Source: Marivirga lumbricoides (GTDB taxonomy: Bacteria > Bacteroidota > Bacteroidia > Cytophagales > Cyclobacteriaceae). From it: a DNA stretch of 64,000 nt. The position numbers and the translations under genes are program-made. Positions 55,111 to 63,938 of the stretch are shown here, piece after piece. Each line of letters starts with the position of its first letter. Position 1 is the stretch's first letter. The notes below the pieces were generated by a model. The model was given only the letters and a program-made list of their open reading frames with translations, did no database searches and was not told where the DNA came from. The stretch is taken from NCBI RefSeq assembly GCF_014636295.1, contig NZ_BMEC01000015.1, positions 99,620 through 163,619 on the forward strand. Direction: 5' to 3'.

Positions 55111-57054
55111 CTATTGATTATACCCAGGATTTTGATACAAGTCTGTAACTCCTTCCATGCCGTCAATTTGTCCTTGCGGAATAGGACGTAAATAAAGGTA
55201 TGGCTCAATATCCCGTGTAAAAGTTTGAGGGGTGCGATCACCAGGCGCACTTCCACAAATTGAGTAAGTAGAGGCAATTTCTCCCCACTTTTGTGTACGG
55301 ACTAAATCAAACCATCTGTATCCTTCTCCATAGTATTCTCTGGATCGTTCAGCTAAAATATAGTCAATATCTATTGTACCAGGTGTAGCAGCAACCATTG
55401 CAGCACTATTATCTTCTATTTTTGCTTCATTACCGTTGTTATCCCATCTCCAAACACCAGCTCTTGCTCTTATTACATTGATTAAATCCCGGGCTGTTCT
55501 TGCGCCTGAAGCACCTTTAACAGCCGCTTCGGCAGCTATAAAATAGAATTCCGAAAATTTAGCTATATTGAAAGGTCTGGTGCTTGCAGCATTTGGCTGA
55601 CCTAATCCTCCATTATTATCAGTCCTAAAAGTACCCAATTTCCATAGTTTTGGATATTTCAGTCTACTGATTGCACTAGGGGAAATAACAAAATCTGCTC
55701 TACCGGGGAGTGTTCCCGCACCAATATTGCTGTTTCCAGCATCTTCAGGGTAATCAATAGCTGTACTTGGTTCTTCTTTTAAAATCGTGAAAACCGGGTC
55801 TCCGGGATTAATTTCAAGAAAATTAGCATTGTAAAGTGGGCCTGAGAGTCCTGCCTTATCAAAATTAGCTCTGAAAATATAGGTAAATGTACCATCGTAT
55901 CTGGAATCGTTTGTTTTGTCTGCAAAGGTATTAGTAACTACCTCTATTGTAGGGCACATCCGTGTCCATGGCCTCCCCAAATCTTGAGAAGCCTCACGCT
56001 GAACGGAGCTTACTGGCTCCCACTCATTAGGAGAGGAACTACTTCGCAGCGTAGTATAATTCCAGGTCATCATCCATCCTGCAAAATTCTCTGGTGCTTC
56101 ACCATTAGAGTAACTAAGGCTACTTGCATTATAAAATTCACTTGTCTCAGTATGATCAGCATAAAGCATTATTTCACTATTACGATCATTTGTTCCAACA
56201 TTAACATCATAATACGTTGCTTGAAGCGAATAGGGTCCTGGATTATTTATACCTGCTAATGCTAAATCATAAGCCTGTTGAAAATAATATTGCGCATCAT
56301 TTCCATCGGGGTCAGTCCTTGATGCTTCAGGATAGGTAGGAATTCCATTCGGGTTCTCAAGCCACCAGGCATAAGTAAGATAGGCTTTCGCTAAATAAAG
56401 ACGTGCGACATTTTTAGTAACAGTTCCTGTTAATCTAGGCATCTCAGGCAAGTCTTCAATTGCCTGTATTAAATCTGGGAAAATACCAACTGTATATACT
56501 TCAGGCACAGTATTTCTTACAGAAGTTCTTACTGGATTGGTATTAAACGTCAATACTCCGGCTCCTAAGTCTAGAGGTACTCCTCCGAAAGTTTGAACCA
56601 ATAAAAAATAATCGAAAGCACGGAAAAATCTGGCCTCCGCAATTAATTCATCTGAAATCCCTACTTCTGCAGCATTTTCAATAATGCCACTGGCAGTATT
56701 TATATTGGAGAAGGCTACTCCCCATAATGCATCGGACCTACTGTTTTCTGGTGTAATTGCTCCTTGTCCAGTCATGTCCATTACAGTAAAGTTTTGATCT
56801 GCACTTTGTGCATAAGTAACTTCATCTGTGCCTGTAAGATGAGTGTTGTAATAATAAGCCTGACCGTATATGTATCTCAAATGAGCGTACAATGAAGTTA
56901 AACCACCCCTTACACCCTCCTCAGTTTGAAAGAAAGAAGGCTCGAAAAAATCACGTGGTTCTTCTTCAAGTATATCAGTACAGCTTGTTGAGAAAAGCGC
57001 AATAAGTAAGGCTAATCTTAACAAGCCTGATTTATATATATTTTTCATTTTCAT
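55111..57054 (-). CDS. SusD/RagB-family outer membrane glycan-binding lipoprotein
   Basis: 647 aa. Lipoprotein signal ending LIALFSTSC (ATG at 57054 or 57048). RagB/SusD pattern: ILEEEPRDFFEPSFFQTEEG at the N-terminus, AEARFFRAFDYFLLVQTFGGVPL, ARLYLAKAYLTYAWW, FYFIAAEAAVKGASGARTARDLIN, ILAERSREYYGEGYRWFDLVRTQKW and LRPIPQGQID. It caps the SusC transporter at the cell surface and binds the oligosaccharide, here probably xylan-derived. It starts 12 bp after susC. Confidence 0.95.
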   Translation of the reverse strand: MKMKNIYKSGLLRLALLIALFSTSCTDILEEEPRDFFEPSFFQTEEGVRGGLTSLYAHLRYIYGQAYYYNTHLTGTDEVTYAQSADQNFTVMDMTGQGAITPENSRSDALWGVAFSNINTASGIIENAAEVGISDELIAEARFFRAFDYFLLVQTFGGVPLDLGAGVLTFNTNPVRTSVRNTVPEVYTVGIFPDLIQAIEDLPEMPRLTGTVTKNVARLYLAKAYLTYAWWLENPNGIPTYPEASRTDPDGNDAQYYFQQAYDLALAGINNPGPYSLQATYYDVNVGTNDRNSEIMLYADHTETSEFYNASSLSYSNGEAPENFAGWMMTWNYTTLRSSSSPNEWEPVSSVQREASQDLGRPWTRMCPTIEVVTNTFADKTNDSRYDGTFTYIFRANFDKAGLSGPLYNANFLEINPGDPVFTILKEEPSTAIDYPEDAGNSNIGAGTLPGRADFVISPSAISRLKYPKLWKLGTFRTDNNGGLGQPNAASTRPFNIAKFSEFYFIAAEAAVKGASGARTARDLINVIRARAGVWRWDNNGNEAKIEDNSAAMVAATPGTIDIDYILAERSREYYGEGYRWFDLVRTQKWGEIASTYSICGSAPGDRTPQTFTRDIEPYLYLRPIPQGQIDGMEGVTDLYQNPGYNQ

Positions 57055-57066
57055 GATAGCAAACTT

Positions 57067-60000
57067 TTAAAATGTTAAATTAATTCCTAGCAAATAATTA
57101 CGCGTAGCAGGTGTGTTTGTACCGATAGTTAGCAATCTACTTTGGTAAGTGCCGGTAGTAGCTGCATTTTCATCACCAAAAGAATTTGGTTCAGGATCCA
57201 TTCCTGACTCTCTATTGTAAGGTGAGAATAATACGAAAGGGTTTTGCACAGTAGCATAAATTCTAAACCTGCTAATTCCAATGCGTTCAAGTAGGTTCTG
57301 ATTAAAGTTATAACCTAAAGAGATCGTCCTTATTTTAAGATACGAAGCGTCAAAGTAACCTAATGTGGTTCCGTACTTAGGGTTGTCTCCACTTCTAATT
57401 CCTGCGGGATTAGGATAATCTGCATCCGTATTTTCAGGGGTCCAGTAATCTACATCTACATTCCCTCTACGGCCACTTAACAAGTTAAGATAACCCGTTG
57501 AGCCATAAAGTGTACTAATTATAATCCCTCCACTTTGAAATGCTCCCACTGCAGTTAAATCGAAATCCTTGTAGGCCAAACGTGTATTAAATCCTCCAAG
57601 GAAATCAGGGTTTGTATCTAATATTTGACGGTCATCAGGACTAATTGCTCTGACTGGTGTTCCATCAGCATTGTATTCACCAGTATATTTAACTTTAATT
57701 GATCCTACTACATTATCTCCAGGTTCAAGAATTTCACGGTATGGATCTTCCTGCTGCCATAGACCGATCTTCTCATAGTCATAGATCACATTGATCGGAT
57801 GTCCTACAAACCAGCCATTTCCTTCATCTCTATCCTGCCCTGAAGATAGTGAGACCAACTCGTTTCTATTAGCATATAAATTGGCTCCTACTTCCCAGGT
57901 AAATCCATCCTGGTTATCAAGAATAATGGCATTAAGAGAAAGTTCTACCCCCTTATTTTGAGTCTCTCCTATATTTGCTGTATAACTATTTACTCCAGAA
58001 GTACTAGGTAAACTAACAGCTAATAGAATGTCTTTAGTATTCGTTTTATAATATTCAACAGTACCCGTTAAGCGATTCTGCAATAATCCAAAATCCAGAC
58101 CTATGTTCCAGGTGGTTGAATATTCCCACCCTAAATCATCATTAGGCAATTGCGTTACATAATAACCTGTTCTATAAATATCATTGCCAAAGTTATAAGG
58201 CCTGGTGCTAAGACTACCTAATGTTGCATAAGGAGCAATGGCTTGATTTGATGTTTCACCATAACCGGCACGTATTTTTAATAGATTGAGGCTGTTAATT
58301 CCCTGCATGAAGTTTTCTTCAGTAATATTCCAGCCCAAAGATACCGCTGGGTATGTATTCCACTTTTTTCCATCAGCGAGCCTTGATGAACCATCGGATC
58401 TTATGGTAGCCGTAAATAGATAGCGGCTATCATAAGAGTAGATTGCTCGTCCCATCCATGACATTAGACCATATCTTTGATAATCTTGTGCATCAGGATT
58501 AATTGAGATTTCACCATTTGCCTGGCCAAGATTATAAAATTGAAGGTAATCTGCAGGTATATCCCTGGCGACTACTGATGATCTATTGTATTCTGTTTCT
58601 TCCGCAGAATACAGTGCTACCAAATTCAAATTATGTTTCTCTCCAAAATTCCTGTCGTAGGACAAAAGGTTTTCAACCAACCACCTTGTGTTAATTGTAT
58701 TAGCTACGGAAGCCTGTGATAAATTATCTTCAGTTGCACTAAATACTCCGCTACCGGTATATTCTCCATCTCTTGTCATGTTTAGATTTAACCCTAGATT
58801 AACACGGTATTTAAGACCCTCAATCCCAGGGATGCTCAACTCTGAATAAAGACTGTTATAAGTACCAAACGAATTGTTTCTATCTATCCAACCATCTCCA
58901 ATATTGTTTACCGATTCTTTCGTATAAACCCATTGATCATCAGCAGCCAGACTTACAACTCTTTTAAGGGAGCCATCTTCATTATAAGGGCTTGCTAAGG
59001 GTGAGCTACTTAAAACCCCATATAATCCTAAATTAAAGCCATCTGAAACTGAATAATTATTATTAGTTGTAAAGCCAATTGAAAAATAATCCCCTATCTG
59101 CTGATCAAGGCTCCCACGCAATGAAATCCTTTCATATTCCTGAGAAGGGATAACAGCCTCCTCTTTATAATAGGCAATTCCAAAGTTATATTTACCAGTT
59201 TGGCTTCCTCCTGATATACCTATATCATGATTAGTAATGATACCCGGCTCATAAAACAAGTCTTGCCAATTTGTATCTGTATCATTTGACTCATCAGCTC
59301 CATTTGTAAACTGACCTGCAGCCTCTCTTAAAGCTATTAAATCCGGACCATCCATCATTGGAAATTCAGAAAATGGAGTTTGAACTCCGGTAAATGAATT
59401 ATAACTCAAACGAGCTTGCTGTCCTCTTTGCCCTCTTTCAGTGGTTATTAAAATAACTCCGTTAGCACCTCTGGAACCATAAATTGCTGTAGCAGAGGCA
59501 TCTTTCAACACGTCTACACTTTTTATATCATTGGGACTGATATCAGCAAGTGATCCTGAAAAAGTAATACCATCAAGCACAATCAAAGGATCATTACTGG
59601 CCGTTAAAGAACGAGTACCACGAATTCTAATTTGCCTGGTAGCGCCAGGCTTGGAGGAAGTTTTTGCAAACTCTACTCCTGGTAATCTTCCTTGAAGTGA
59701 TTCAGAGACGTTACCTGCAGGCACGTCACGTATAGCATCTCCTTGTATAGAAGCAACGGAACCAGTTACAGATTCCTTACGCTGCACTACACCATAACCT
59801 ACAACAACCACTTCGGATAATTGCTGTAAATCTTCTTCTAGTTTAATGTCAATGTTAGTTCTTCCATTAACAGCTACACTTTGAGTGGCATAGCCAAGAT
59901 AGCTCACTTTTAGTACTCCATCAGAATCAACTGAAATTGAAAATCTTCCGTCCAAATCTGTTACAGTTCCATTGGATGTACCCTCTACTAACACAGTGGC

Positions 60001-60156
60001 ACCAGGCAGAGGCCCTTCTTTATCAGCAACTGTACCAGACACTGTAATCGTTTGCGCACTGGCGCAAAAGACTGATGCAAAAAACAGGAACATACTTAAA
60101 AGCAATCGATGTTGCTTTAATGTATTCCCTCTTAATAGTAGTAATTGATTGGTCAT
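57067..60156 (-). CDS. SusC/RagA-family TonB-dependent transporter
   Basis: 1029 aa. A signal peptide ends FCASAQ. A carboxypeptidase-regulatory-like domain spans about 38-115 (ITVSGTVADKEGPLPGATVLVEGT), followed by the plug with VVVGYGVVQRKESVTGSV and IRGTRSLTASNDPLIVLDGITF, SAIYGSRGANGVILITT-type motif, and a large barrel ending GINLTF. It imports oligosaccharides across the outer membrane with SusD. Three LacI-type operators lie upstream, shared with the divergent GH43 gene. CAAATTTA at 60376-60383 reads TAAATTTG on the minus strand, a good -7 box, but the -33 position is replaced by operator 60,396. Confidence 0.95.
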   Translation of the reverse strand: MTNQLLLLRGNTLKQHRLLLSMFLFFASVFCASAQTITVSGTVADKEGPLPGATVLVEGTSNGTVTDLDGRFSISVDSDGVLKVSYLGYATQSVAVNGRTNIDIKLEEDLQQLSEVVVVGYGVVQRKESVTGSVASIQGDAIRDVPAGNVSESLQGRLPGVEFAKTSSKPGATRQIRIRGTRSLTASNDPLIVLDGITFSGSLADISPNDIKSVDVLKDASATAIYGSRGANGVILITTERGQRGQQARLSYNSFTGVQTPFSEFPMMDGPDLIALREAAGQFTNGADESNDTDTNWQDLFYEPGIITNHDIGISGGSQTGKYNFGIAYYKEEAVIPSQEYERISLRGSLDQQIGDYFSIGFTTNNNYSVSDGFNLGLYGVLSSSPLASPYNEDGSLKRVVSLAADDQWVYTKESVNNIGDGWIDRNNSFGTYNSLYSELSIPGIEGLKYRVNLGLNLNMTRDGEYTGSGVFSATEDNLSQASVANTINTRWLVENLLSYDRNFGEKHNLNLVALYSAEETEYNRSSVVARDIPADYLQFYNLGQANGEISINPDAQDYQRYGLMSWMGRAIYSYDSRYLFTATIRSDGSSRLADGKKWNTYPAVSLGWNITEENFMQGINSLNLLKIRAGYGETSNQAIAPYATLGSLSTRPYNFGNDIYRTGYYVTQLPNDDLGWEYSTTWNIGLDFGLLQNRLTGTVEYYKTNTKDILLAVSLPSTSGVNSYTANIGETQNKGVELSLNAIILDNQDGFTWEVGANLYANRNELVSLSSGQDRDEGNGWFVGHPINVIYDYEKIGLWQQEDPYREILEPGDNVVGSIKVKYTGEYNADGTPVRAISPDDRQILDTNPDFLGGFNTRLAYKDFDLTAVGAFQSGGIIISTLYGSTGYLNLLSGRRGNVDVDYWTPENTDADYPNPAGIRSGDNPKYGTTLGYFDASYLKIRTISLGYNFNQNLLERIGISRFRIYATVQNPFVLFSPYNRESGMDPEPNSFGDENAATTGTYQSRLLTIGTNTPATRNYLLGINLTF

Positions 60157-60254
60157 ATTGTTTATTTTTTATTATGAAAAATAAAATTTGGCATTTACTG
60201 AAATAGTCTGTATTTCAGTTTCAAGAATTAAAGATACATAAAAATTTTATTTAT

Positions 60255-60270
60255 GAAATCGATTGCGTAA
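60255..60270 (+). promoter_or_regulatory. LacI-type operator, susC/GH43 region (site 1)
   Basis: GAAATCGATTGCGTAA. The same 16 bases occur on the opposite strand at 63,558-63,573. It lies 99 bp before susC, downstream of the candidate susC promoter. Confidence 0.75.
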
Positions 60271-60395
60271 AATTTTTCAATTATTTTATGGAGCTTAACT
60301 CTCACTCAAAATAGCCTCATTAGCTACAAATTGACCGCTTTTAATACTTAAAGTATTTAATATCTCTTGTAAATTCAAATTTAATGAAGCACATT

Positions 60396-60412
60396 GAAAT
60401 CGATTGCCATAA
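60396..60412 (+). promoter_or_regulatory. LacI-type operator, susC/GH43 region (site 2)
   Basis: GAAATCGATTGCCATAA, core AATCGATT at 60398-60405. It covers the expected -33 region of the minus-strand susC promoter (TAAATTTG at 60376-60383), so binding would block polymerase. Confidence 0.72.
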
Positions 60413-60420
60413 TTTTAAAA

Positions 60421-60435
60421 CGAAATCGATTGCGT
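60421..60435 (+). promoter_or_regulatory. LacI-type operator, susC/GH43 region (site 3)
   Basis: CGAAATCGATTGCGT, core AATCGATT at 60424-60431. Its centre is 26 bp from that of site 2, about two and a half helical turns, so two dimers could bind on opposite faces. 115 bp before the GH43 ATG. Confidence 0.72.
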
Positions 60436-60549
60436 TTTCTGGGTTAATTCTCTACTTTTAATAAACACTATTACGAATACATAAACATGTGATAGAATCT
60501 GTTTATTTTAGTATTCACTATTAAATCAAATTAATTAAACCACTTTAAA

Positions 60550-61665
60550 ATGAAGAAAGCACCATTTATAATGCTTCAAGCTGCAGCATTATCATTTATT
60601 GTAAGTTGTTCCGGATCTCAGCAGGAGAATAACACTGGAGATTCTGCTGAAGAATCGATCACCACAAAAACCGAAGAGGTAGATGTATCCATTAAACCTT
60701 TAATTACAGATTTGTATACCGCTGATCCTTCAGCTCATGTTTTTGAAGGCAAAATATATTTATATCCTTCTCATGACTATGAATCCGGTATTCCGGAGGA
60801 CGATTTAGGCAGTCACTTTAACATGAAAGATTACCATGTATTTTCTATGGATAGCATTGAAGGAAAAGTGACTGACCACGGCAAAGTACTTGATGTTGAA
60901 GATGTGGCCTGGGCTGAAAGACAGATGTGGGCACCGGATGCAGCAGAAAAAAATGGTACCTATTATTTATACTTCCCTGCTAAAGATGAAAAGGGCATTT
61001 TTAGAATGGGGGTCGCTAAAAGCTCCAGTCCGGCAGGTCCATTTAGCGCTGAAGAAAAACCCATGAAAGGAAGTTTTAGCATTGACCCGGCAGTATTTAA
61101 AGATAAAGACGGCTCCTATTATATGTATTTTGGTGGTATTTGGGGCGGCCAACTTCAAAAGTGGACTAGCGGGGCTTACTCTGAGGTAGATGATTATCCT
61201 GCTAATGACGCACCTGCCTTAAGTGCTAAAATAGCAAAGCTTTCTGATAATATGCTGGAATTTGCCGAAACACCAAAAGACATTAAGATTCTGGATAAAG
61301 AGGGAAAGCCGATTTTAACAGGAGATAATGAAAAGAGATTTTTTGAAGCTGCATGGGTGCACACTTATCAGGGCAAGTATTATTTCTCTTATTCTACAGG
61401 AGATACTCATAACATAGCTTATGCCATTGGCGACAATCCTTATGGACCTTTCACCTATGAAGGAGTTATTCTAAAACCTGTGTTAGGCTGGACTAATCAC
61501 CACTCTATCGTGGAATACAAAGGAAAATGGTACCTGTTTTTTCATGATAGCTCACTTTCCGGAGGTCAAACCCATTTGAGGAGTGTAAAAGCTACAGAAC
61601 TTCAATACAATAATGATGGAACCATAAAAACAATTGATGCTATGGTAAGTGCCGATTCATTATAA
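60550..61665 (+). CDS. GH43 family glycosidase (lipoprotein; beta-xylosidase or arabinofuranosidase)
   Basis: 371 aa. Lipoprotein signal ending LSFIVSC, followed by an acidic linker (EESITTKTEEVD). Five-bladed propeller: ITDLYTADPSAHVFEGKIYLYPSHD with the base Asp, MWAPDAAEKNGTYYLYFPA, DPAVFKDKDGSYYMYFGG, FFEAAWVHTYQGKYYFSYST with the acid Glu, and HHSIVEYKGKWYLFFHD. Subfamily not assignable by eye; the placement fits xylo- or arabinoxylo-oligosaccharide cleavage. Divergent from susC, with shared operators upstream and a terminator after it. Confidence 0.9.
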   Translation: MKKAPFIMLQAAALSFIVSCSGSQQENNTGDSAEESITTKTEEVDVSIKPLITDLYTADPSAHVFEGKIYLYPSHDYESGIPEDDLGSHFNMKDYHVFSMDSIEGKVTDHGKVLDVEDVAWAERQMWAPDAAEKNGTYYLYFPAKDEKGIFRMGVAKSSSPAGPFSAEEKPMKGSFSIDPAVFKDKDGSYYMYFGGIWGGQLQKWTSGAYSEVDDYPANDAPALSAKIAKLSDNMLEFAETPKDIKILDKEGKPILTGDNEKRFFEAAWVHTYQGKYYFSYSTGDTHNIAYAIGDNPYGPFTYEGVILKPVLGWTNHHSIVEYKGKWYLFFHDSSLSGGQTHLRSVKATELQYNNDGTIKTIDAMVSADSL

Positions 61666-61685
61666 AAGTTTATAATCAGCAGAAA

Positions 61686-61730
61686 TAAAAATCCCCCAGC
61701 AAAGCAACTTGCTGAGGGATTTTTTTTTTA
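61686..61730 (+). terminator. Rho-independent terminator of the plus-strand GH43 gene
   Basis: AAAAATCCCCCAGCAA pairs with TTGCTGAGGGATTTTT (one C/A mismatch) around AGCAAC, followed by a T-run. The A-run also allows termination of transcripts from the right (minus-strand GH43 ends at 61,788). Confidence 0.88.
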
Positions 61731-61787
61731 GGACTAGTCACTAGTCAACCTATTTTACTCATTTACTCAGTTAATTAACAAATCATT

Positions 61788-63512
61788 TCATTTGAACATC
61801 GCATCATTACCGCTATAGGTAAACTCGCCAAAATGCGCCCTGGCTTCACTTTCTTTACCATATGAGCTTGTATACATAGCCAAACTAACCCCTACAAATC
61901 CTCCAGCTTCTCTGGTGCTTAAATAGCGCGAATCAAGCCCTTCTTTTAATAGCTCCCAGTTATCGTTATCTGTGGCAAAATGAAACGCATAGCTTGTTAC
62001 ATCAGAACTAATTTTAAGCCTGATCAAACCATCAGAATCTGTCTCTAATTCCTTTGAAGCAACTAATTCTTCACCATCATCACCTCCTTTTAAAACCTGC
62101 ACAAACATTTTCCCCTTTTCCTGGGCTAAAGCTAAGAAATAATAGTGCGTTTCATTTTGAAAAGCTACAATTCCAGCTTTTTCATTCTGATCAGTAGGCT
62201 TAAACGCAAGCGAAACCTCAGCTGAAAATTTCTGATGCTGCTGTCTGTGTGCTATAAAACTAGGATTACTCTCTCCAGAAATAGTTTCAGGACGAGTTTC
62301 CAATGTTAAAAAGCCAAGTTTCTCCCCAACAGAATACCAGGGGTCTTTCACCGTTCTTAAAAAGTACCAGTGGTAACCTAAAGAATCTTCGAAGGAATCA
62401 GTAAATGAAAAATTTCCATTGAGTGGGAATAAGGTAGTATCAACAAGCACCCCTTCCGGTAAATCATATTTATATCTGATTTCTTCACCTTCAAGATCAA
62501 AAACAGGCCAATCATTAACCCATTTTACCGGTGCCATGAAGGTCTCCCTCCCTGTATTGTAGTGGTCCTGATCATAATCTCTGCAAGCAAGAAAAACTCC
62601 ATACCAATTTCCATTCGGATGCTGTATAAGATCAGCATGGCCTGCAGAGGTTATTGGGTGTTTTCTGCCAGGATCTAAGGAGCGCTGCGTCAGAATAGGA
62701 TTGTCTTTATAAGGAATGAAGTCATCATTAATATCCTTGGTGCGGTAAATCATTTCTGAATGGTTAACTGCTGTTCCGCCTTCAGCAGTCATCAAATAAT
62801 AATAGCCATTTAACTTGTAAATTCGCGGTCCCTCAGCCCAAATTGGCTTAGTAGAAATATCTACCCCTCCATTTACAAGAATTCTATCCTCACTTATCAC
62901 TTTTAAATTCTCTTTATCGAACTCTACCATTCTGATGGTTCTGTGCCCCTGGTAAAGAGGCTTGTTATCAGGTGCATCACTATTATATACTAAGTAAGTT
63001 TTATCTTCATCAAAAAATAAGCCCGGATCTATACCAATCACCTTCGGCAAATATACTGGGTTTGACCATTCCCCTGCAGGATCAGTTGCGGTAACCACAA
63101 AATTACCTTGTCCATCTACCACCGTACAAGTAACGTAAAAAATTCCATTATCATAACTGATGTCAGGTGCGAAGATAGCACGAGACACTCCAAAGCCTTC
63201 TAAATCCAGTTGTTCCGGTCTTTCCAGTACATGGCCAATTTGCTTCCAATTAACCAGATCCGTACTATGAAATATAGGGATTCCCGGATAAAAAGCAAAG
63301 GTAGAATGAACCATGTAAAAATTCCCCTTCCCATCATCAGTGATAGCAGGGTCAGGATACCATCCTGCTAAAATAGGGTTCTGGTAATATGTTTGCCTAT
63401 TCCCCACCACATCATCAGCCTCTTCACTCTTGCTTTCCGGATTTACCTGGCATGCGGATACCAAAAAGACAATTGGCACCAATATTCGAACTATTACTTT
63501 TCTAAATTTCAT
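61788..63512 (-). CDS. GH43 family beta-xylosidase/arabinofuranosidase with C-terminal sandwich domain
   Basis: 574 aa from the ATG at 63512 (an ATG at 63527 adds METYM). Lipoprotein signal ending VFLVSAC. GH43 propeller: YYQNPILAGWYPDPAITDD with the base Asp, FAPDISYDNGIFYVTCTV, DPGLFFDEDKTYLVYNS, AEGPRIYKLNGYYYLMTAEGG with the acid Glu, SAGHADLIQHPNGNWYGVF. A GH43_C2-type beta-sandwich spans about 370-574 (FSFTDSFEDSLGYHWYFLR). This is the usual layout of Bacteroidota GH43 beta-xylosidases. A LacI-type operator lies 46 bp upstream. Confidence 0.92.
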   Translation of the reverse strand: MKFRKVIVRILVPIVFLVSACQVNPESKSEEADDVVGNRQTYYQNPILAGWYPDPAITDDGKGNFYMVHSTFAFYPGIPIFHSTDLVNWKQIGHVLERPEQLDLEGFGVSRAIFAPDISYDNGIFYVTCTVVDGQGNFVVTATDPAGEWSNPVYLPKVIGIDPGLFFDEDKTYLVYNSDAPDNKPLYQGHRTIRMVEFDKENLKVISEDRILVNGGVDISTKPIWAEGPRIYKLNGYYYLMTAEGGTAVNHSEMIYRTKDINDDFIPYKDNPILTQRSLDPGRKHPITSAGHADLIQHPNGNWYGVFLACRDYDQDHYNTGRETFMAPVKWVNDWPVFDLEGEEIRYKYDLPEGVLVDTTLFPLNGNFSFTDSFEDSLGYHWYFLRTVKDPWYSVGEKLGFLTLETRPETISGESNPSFIAHRQQHQKFSAEVSLAFKPTDQNEKAGIVAFQNETHYYFLALAQEKGKMFVQVLKGGDDGEELVASKELETDSDGLIRLKISSDVTSYAFHFATDNDNWELLKEGLDSRYLSTREAGGFVGVSLAMYTSSYGKESEARAHFGEFTYSGNDAMFK

Positions 63513-63557
63513 CATATAAGTCTCCATTAAGGATGAAATATAAAAAGTTAAATCAAG

Positions 63558-63573
63558 TTACGCAATCGATTTC
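63558..63573 (-). promoter_or_regulatory. LacI-type operator before the minus-strand GH43
   Basis: TTACGCAATCGATTTC; on the minus strand this is GAAATCGATTGCGTAA, identical to the site at 60,255. It lies 46 bp before the GH43 ATG. GAAAAATA at 63590-63597 (minus: TATTTTTC) is a near-consensus -7 box. Confidence 0.75.
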
Positions 63574-63938
63574 TAAAAATCAGTAATTTGAAAAATACTA
63601 AGAGGATAAATACAGCATTATAAAATCATATAAATTATACGCTACTTTTTAACCTTAAACCCTCAGCTACTTTTGATTTTATTAAATAGCCAGACTTATA
63701 TAGAGAGAGAAGACGGTTATTAATTTCTCAAGTATTTAGAGACGTATGTGGAACACCTCAATTTTTCATACCACTAAATGAGTTATGAAAGCACAATGCC
63801 AGCAATTAATTACCTCTACCTGCTGCATTTTATACTTAAGAGTTAGTTCAAACTTGAAGTGACCTGACAATAGTGGATCAATCTGAAAATCTGGGGATTT
63901 ATAGATGAAGGATTAACTTTGCACAAAAAAAAAGTTAA
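63574..63938. other. Spacer at the right edge
   Basis: AT-rich, no gene recognised. It probably contains the left end of an insertion sequence whose reading frame begins at 63,939; its terminal repeat cannot be defined without the other end. Confidence 0.45.

Larger units (their letters stand above)
60157..60549. promoter_or_regulatory. Divergent susC/GH43 control region
   Basis: 393 bp between the susC and GH43 starts, holding three operator copies (60,255; 60,396; 60,421) and the candidate minus-strand -7 box TAAATTTG at 60376-60383. No structured RNA or small gene recognised. Confidence 0.65.

Noticed and set aside
60101-60117. AGCAATCGATGTTGCTT, resembling half of the operator, in the first codons of susC
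   Set aside because: Matches only GCAATCGAT and lacks the second half; it encodes part of the signal peptide. Kept out of the site list.
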